From NCBI RefSeq assembly GCF_024105635.1, contig NZ_WYDQ01000001.1, positions 1,364,001 to 1,428,000 on the forward strand: 64,000 nt of DNA, written 5' to 3'. Below the pieces are notes generated by a model, which saw only the letters and a program-made list of their open reading frames with translations, was not told the origin of the DNA and did no database searches. Made by a program: the position numbers and the translations under genes. The stretch comes from Oceanicola sp. 502str15. GTDB lineage: Bacteria; Pseudomonadota; Alphaproteobacteria; Rhodobacterales; Rhodobacteraceae. Below, one piece after another: positions 62,966-64,000 of the stretch (within the stretch, counting starts at the first letter, position 1; each line of letters opens with the position of its first letter).

Positions 62966-63643
62966 ATGATCCCCACCTCGCATCCAGACGACGCCACCAT
63001 CGCCCGCATTTCCGCGGGCATGTTGCTGGAAATCGGCGCGGTGCACTTCAACCAGCGCGAGCCCTTCACCTATTCCTCCGGCCTCAAGGGCCCGACCTAC
63101 ATCGACTGCCGCAAGCTCATCAGCTTTCCGCGCATCCGCTCCACGCTGATGGACTTCCTCGTGGTGAAGGTCATGCGCGACGCGGGCTTCGAGGCCTTCG
63201 ACAACATCGCCGGCGGCGAGACCGCAGGCATCCCCTTCGCCGCCTTCGTCGCCGACCGCATGGCCCTGCCCATGAGCTACGTGCGCAAGAAGGCCAAGGG
63301 CTACGGCCGCAACGCCCGGATCGAGGGCGACATGTCCGAGGGACAGCGCGTGCTGCTGGTGGAAGACCTCACCACCGACGGCGGCTCGAAGATTTCCTTC
63401 GTCGACGCCATCCGCGAAACCGGCGCAAGCTGCGCCCATACCGCCGTGATCTTCTACTACGGCATCTTCCCCGAGACCGAAAAGACACTGGGCGACCACG
63501 GCGTGACCCTGCACCACCTCTGCACCTGGTGGGACGTGCTGGCGGTGGCCCGCGAGCGCGGCAGCTTCGACGCCGAAACCCTCGACGGGGTCGAGGCCTT
63601 CCTCAACGACCCCGAAGCCTGGCGCAAAGAAAACGGGGGATAA
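62966..63643 (+). CDS. pyrE: Orotate phosphoribosyltransferase
   Basis: PyrE joins orotate to PRPP. The 225-residue product shows [29 protein letters not shown], the PRPP motif [26 protein letters not shown], and [29 protein letters not shown], with the catalytic flexible loop. The ATG at 62966 has CAGGAGCTGC upstream; a longer frame from 62927 overlaps the repeat element and was not used. It follows pyrC by 85 bp on the same strand, so the two probably share a transcript. Confidence 0.96.
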   Translation: MIPTSHPDDATIARISAGMLLEIGAVHFNQREPFTYSSGLKGPTYIDCRKLISFPRIRSTLMDFLVVKVMRDAGFEAFDNIAGGETAGIPFAAFVADRMALPMSYVRKKAKGYGRNARIEGDMSEGQRVLLVEDLTTDGGSKISFVDAIRETGASCAHTAVIFYYGIFPETEKTLGDHGVTLHHLCTWWDVLAVARERGSFDAETLDGVEAFLNDPEAWRKENGG

Positions 63644-63769
63644 CTTGTGGAAGGCTTCGGGGCAGAATCGCCCGAGGCCATGGCGCATCTAGCCGCCCCC
63701 TCGCAACCGACGGCCAGATATGGTATCAATCGGGGCGCGCAGGGAATGGCTCACAGGGTTATGCGCCCC

Positions 63770-63778
63770 TTATCCACA
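63770..63778 (+). promoter_or_regulatory. DnaA-box match upstream of dnaB
   Basis: TTATCCACA matches the DnaA-box consensus TTATNCACA exactly. It lies 69 bp before the dnaB ATG in a 203-bp spacer. One box alone may be chance. Confidence 0.4.
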
Positions 63779-63846
63779 AGGATTTCCAGATACCCACGAG
63801 CCACCTTTTCAGCGTATGACCTGCCTCCACAGGGGGATCGAGCAGC

Positions 63847-64000
63847 ATGAACGAGATCACAGCTTTTCGGCCGGAAGGGTCGGAGGCGCAGGAGACTGCG
63901 CCACATAACATCGAGGCCGAGCAACAGCTGCTCGGGGCGATCCTCACCAACAACGACATCTTCGACCGTGTCGCCATGGTGATCAGCGCCGAGCACTTCT
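63847..64000 (+). CDS. dnaB: Replicative DNA helicase, N-terminal part (runs off the window)
   Basis: The frame from the ATG at 63847 gives MNEITAFRPEGSEAQ, then PHNIEAEQQLLGAILTNNDIFDRVAMVISAEHF, the standard DnaB N-terminal domain start, which contacts DnaG primase and DnaC-type loaders. Only 51 residues are in the window, so nothing of the RecA-like domain can be seen. CAGGGGGATCGAGCAGC ahead of the ATG contains a weak ribosome site. It lies 203 bp after pyrE and may have its own promoter. Confidence 0.9.
   Translation, partial: MNEITAFRPEGSEAQETAPHNIEAEQQLLGAILTNNDIFDRVAMVISAEHF

Overview
The window is a stretch of a high-GC alphaproteobacterial chromosome. Gene content and order point to the Rhodobacteraceae (Roseobacter group): an argS-SPOR-nagZ-scpA-scpB run, dgt next to an ErpA-type gene and xth, a Fur/Mur-type regulator near eno, a PAAR/M91 cassette, DksA with a mostly lost zinc finger, and short proteins of the kind auto-named 'antifreeze protein' in roseobacters. 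No rRNA, tRNA, insertion sequence, integrase or CRISPR array was seen, and codon use looks uniform, so this is core chromosome with small accessory islets. The species cannot be named from the sequence alone.

Layout. 1-8.5 kb: minus-strand housekeeping block (ABC-F ATPase, two tiny unknown genes, scpB, scpA, nagZ, a SPOR protein, argS), a plus-strand membrane protein, then dgt. 8.6-21.4 kb: erpA, xth, an FAD monooxygenase, dksA, a MoxR ATPase, two tandem PhzF-like genes, ArsR and Fur-type regulators, an EamA exporter, eno, exported proteins and moaA. 21.4-26 kb is the main accessory stretch: a 68-bp tandem repeat that copies the 3' end of moaA, a ccdAB toxin-antitoxin pair, a glycosyltransferase, coaD, and a three-gene cassette of a DcrB-like protein, a PAAR-like/M91 zinc metallopeptidase and a Tat-type lipoprotein. 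26-42.7 kb: CBS protein, LysR and mmsA, an overlapping glycosyltransferase-sulfotransferase pair, an NCS1 transporter, a YbdK-like ligase, a large hybrid histidine kinase, a 214-bp duplicated C-rich spacer, and a three-gene valine operon (acyl-CoA dehydrogenase, 3-hydroxyisobutyryl-CoA hydrolase, mmsB).

42.8-64 kb: uvrA, a second LysR with a divergent small protein, an MFS transporter, a 987-residue secreted VWA protein built of seven 86-residue modules, gcdH, unknown and exported proteins, a GbsR-type regulator with an RND efflux pair, two Ala-rich proteins possibly tied to storage granules, pyrC, pyrE and the start of dnaB.

The genes combine into several themes. Valine catabolism is split between mmsA (27.5 kb) and the acd-hydrolase-mmsB operon (38.3 kb), which has a perfect 7-4-7 inverted repeat just upstream. 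pyrC and pyrE are two pyrimidine steps. The GbsR-MFP-RND set is a self-contained efflux module. The observations most worth following are the PAAR-M91 cassette, the PhzF paralogue lacking its catalytic Glu45, the shared operator architecture of the two LysR regions, the duplicated moaA terminus, the modular VWA protein and the duplicated C-rich spacer.
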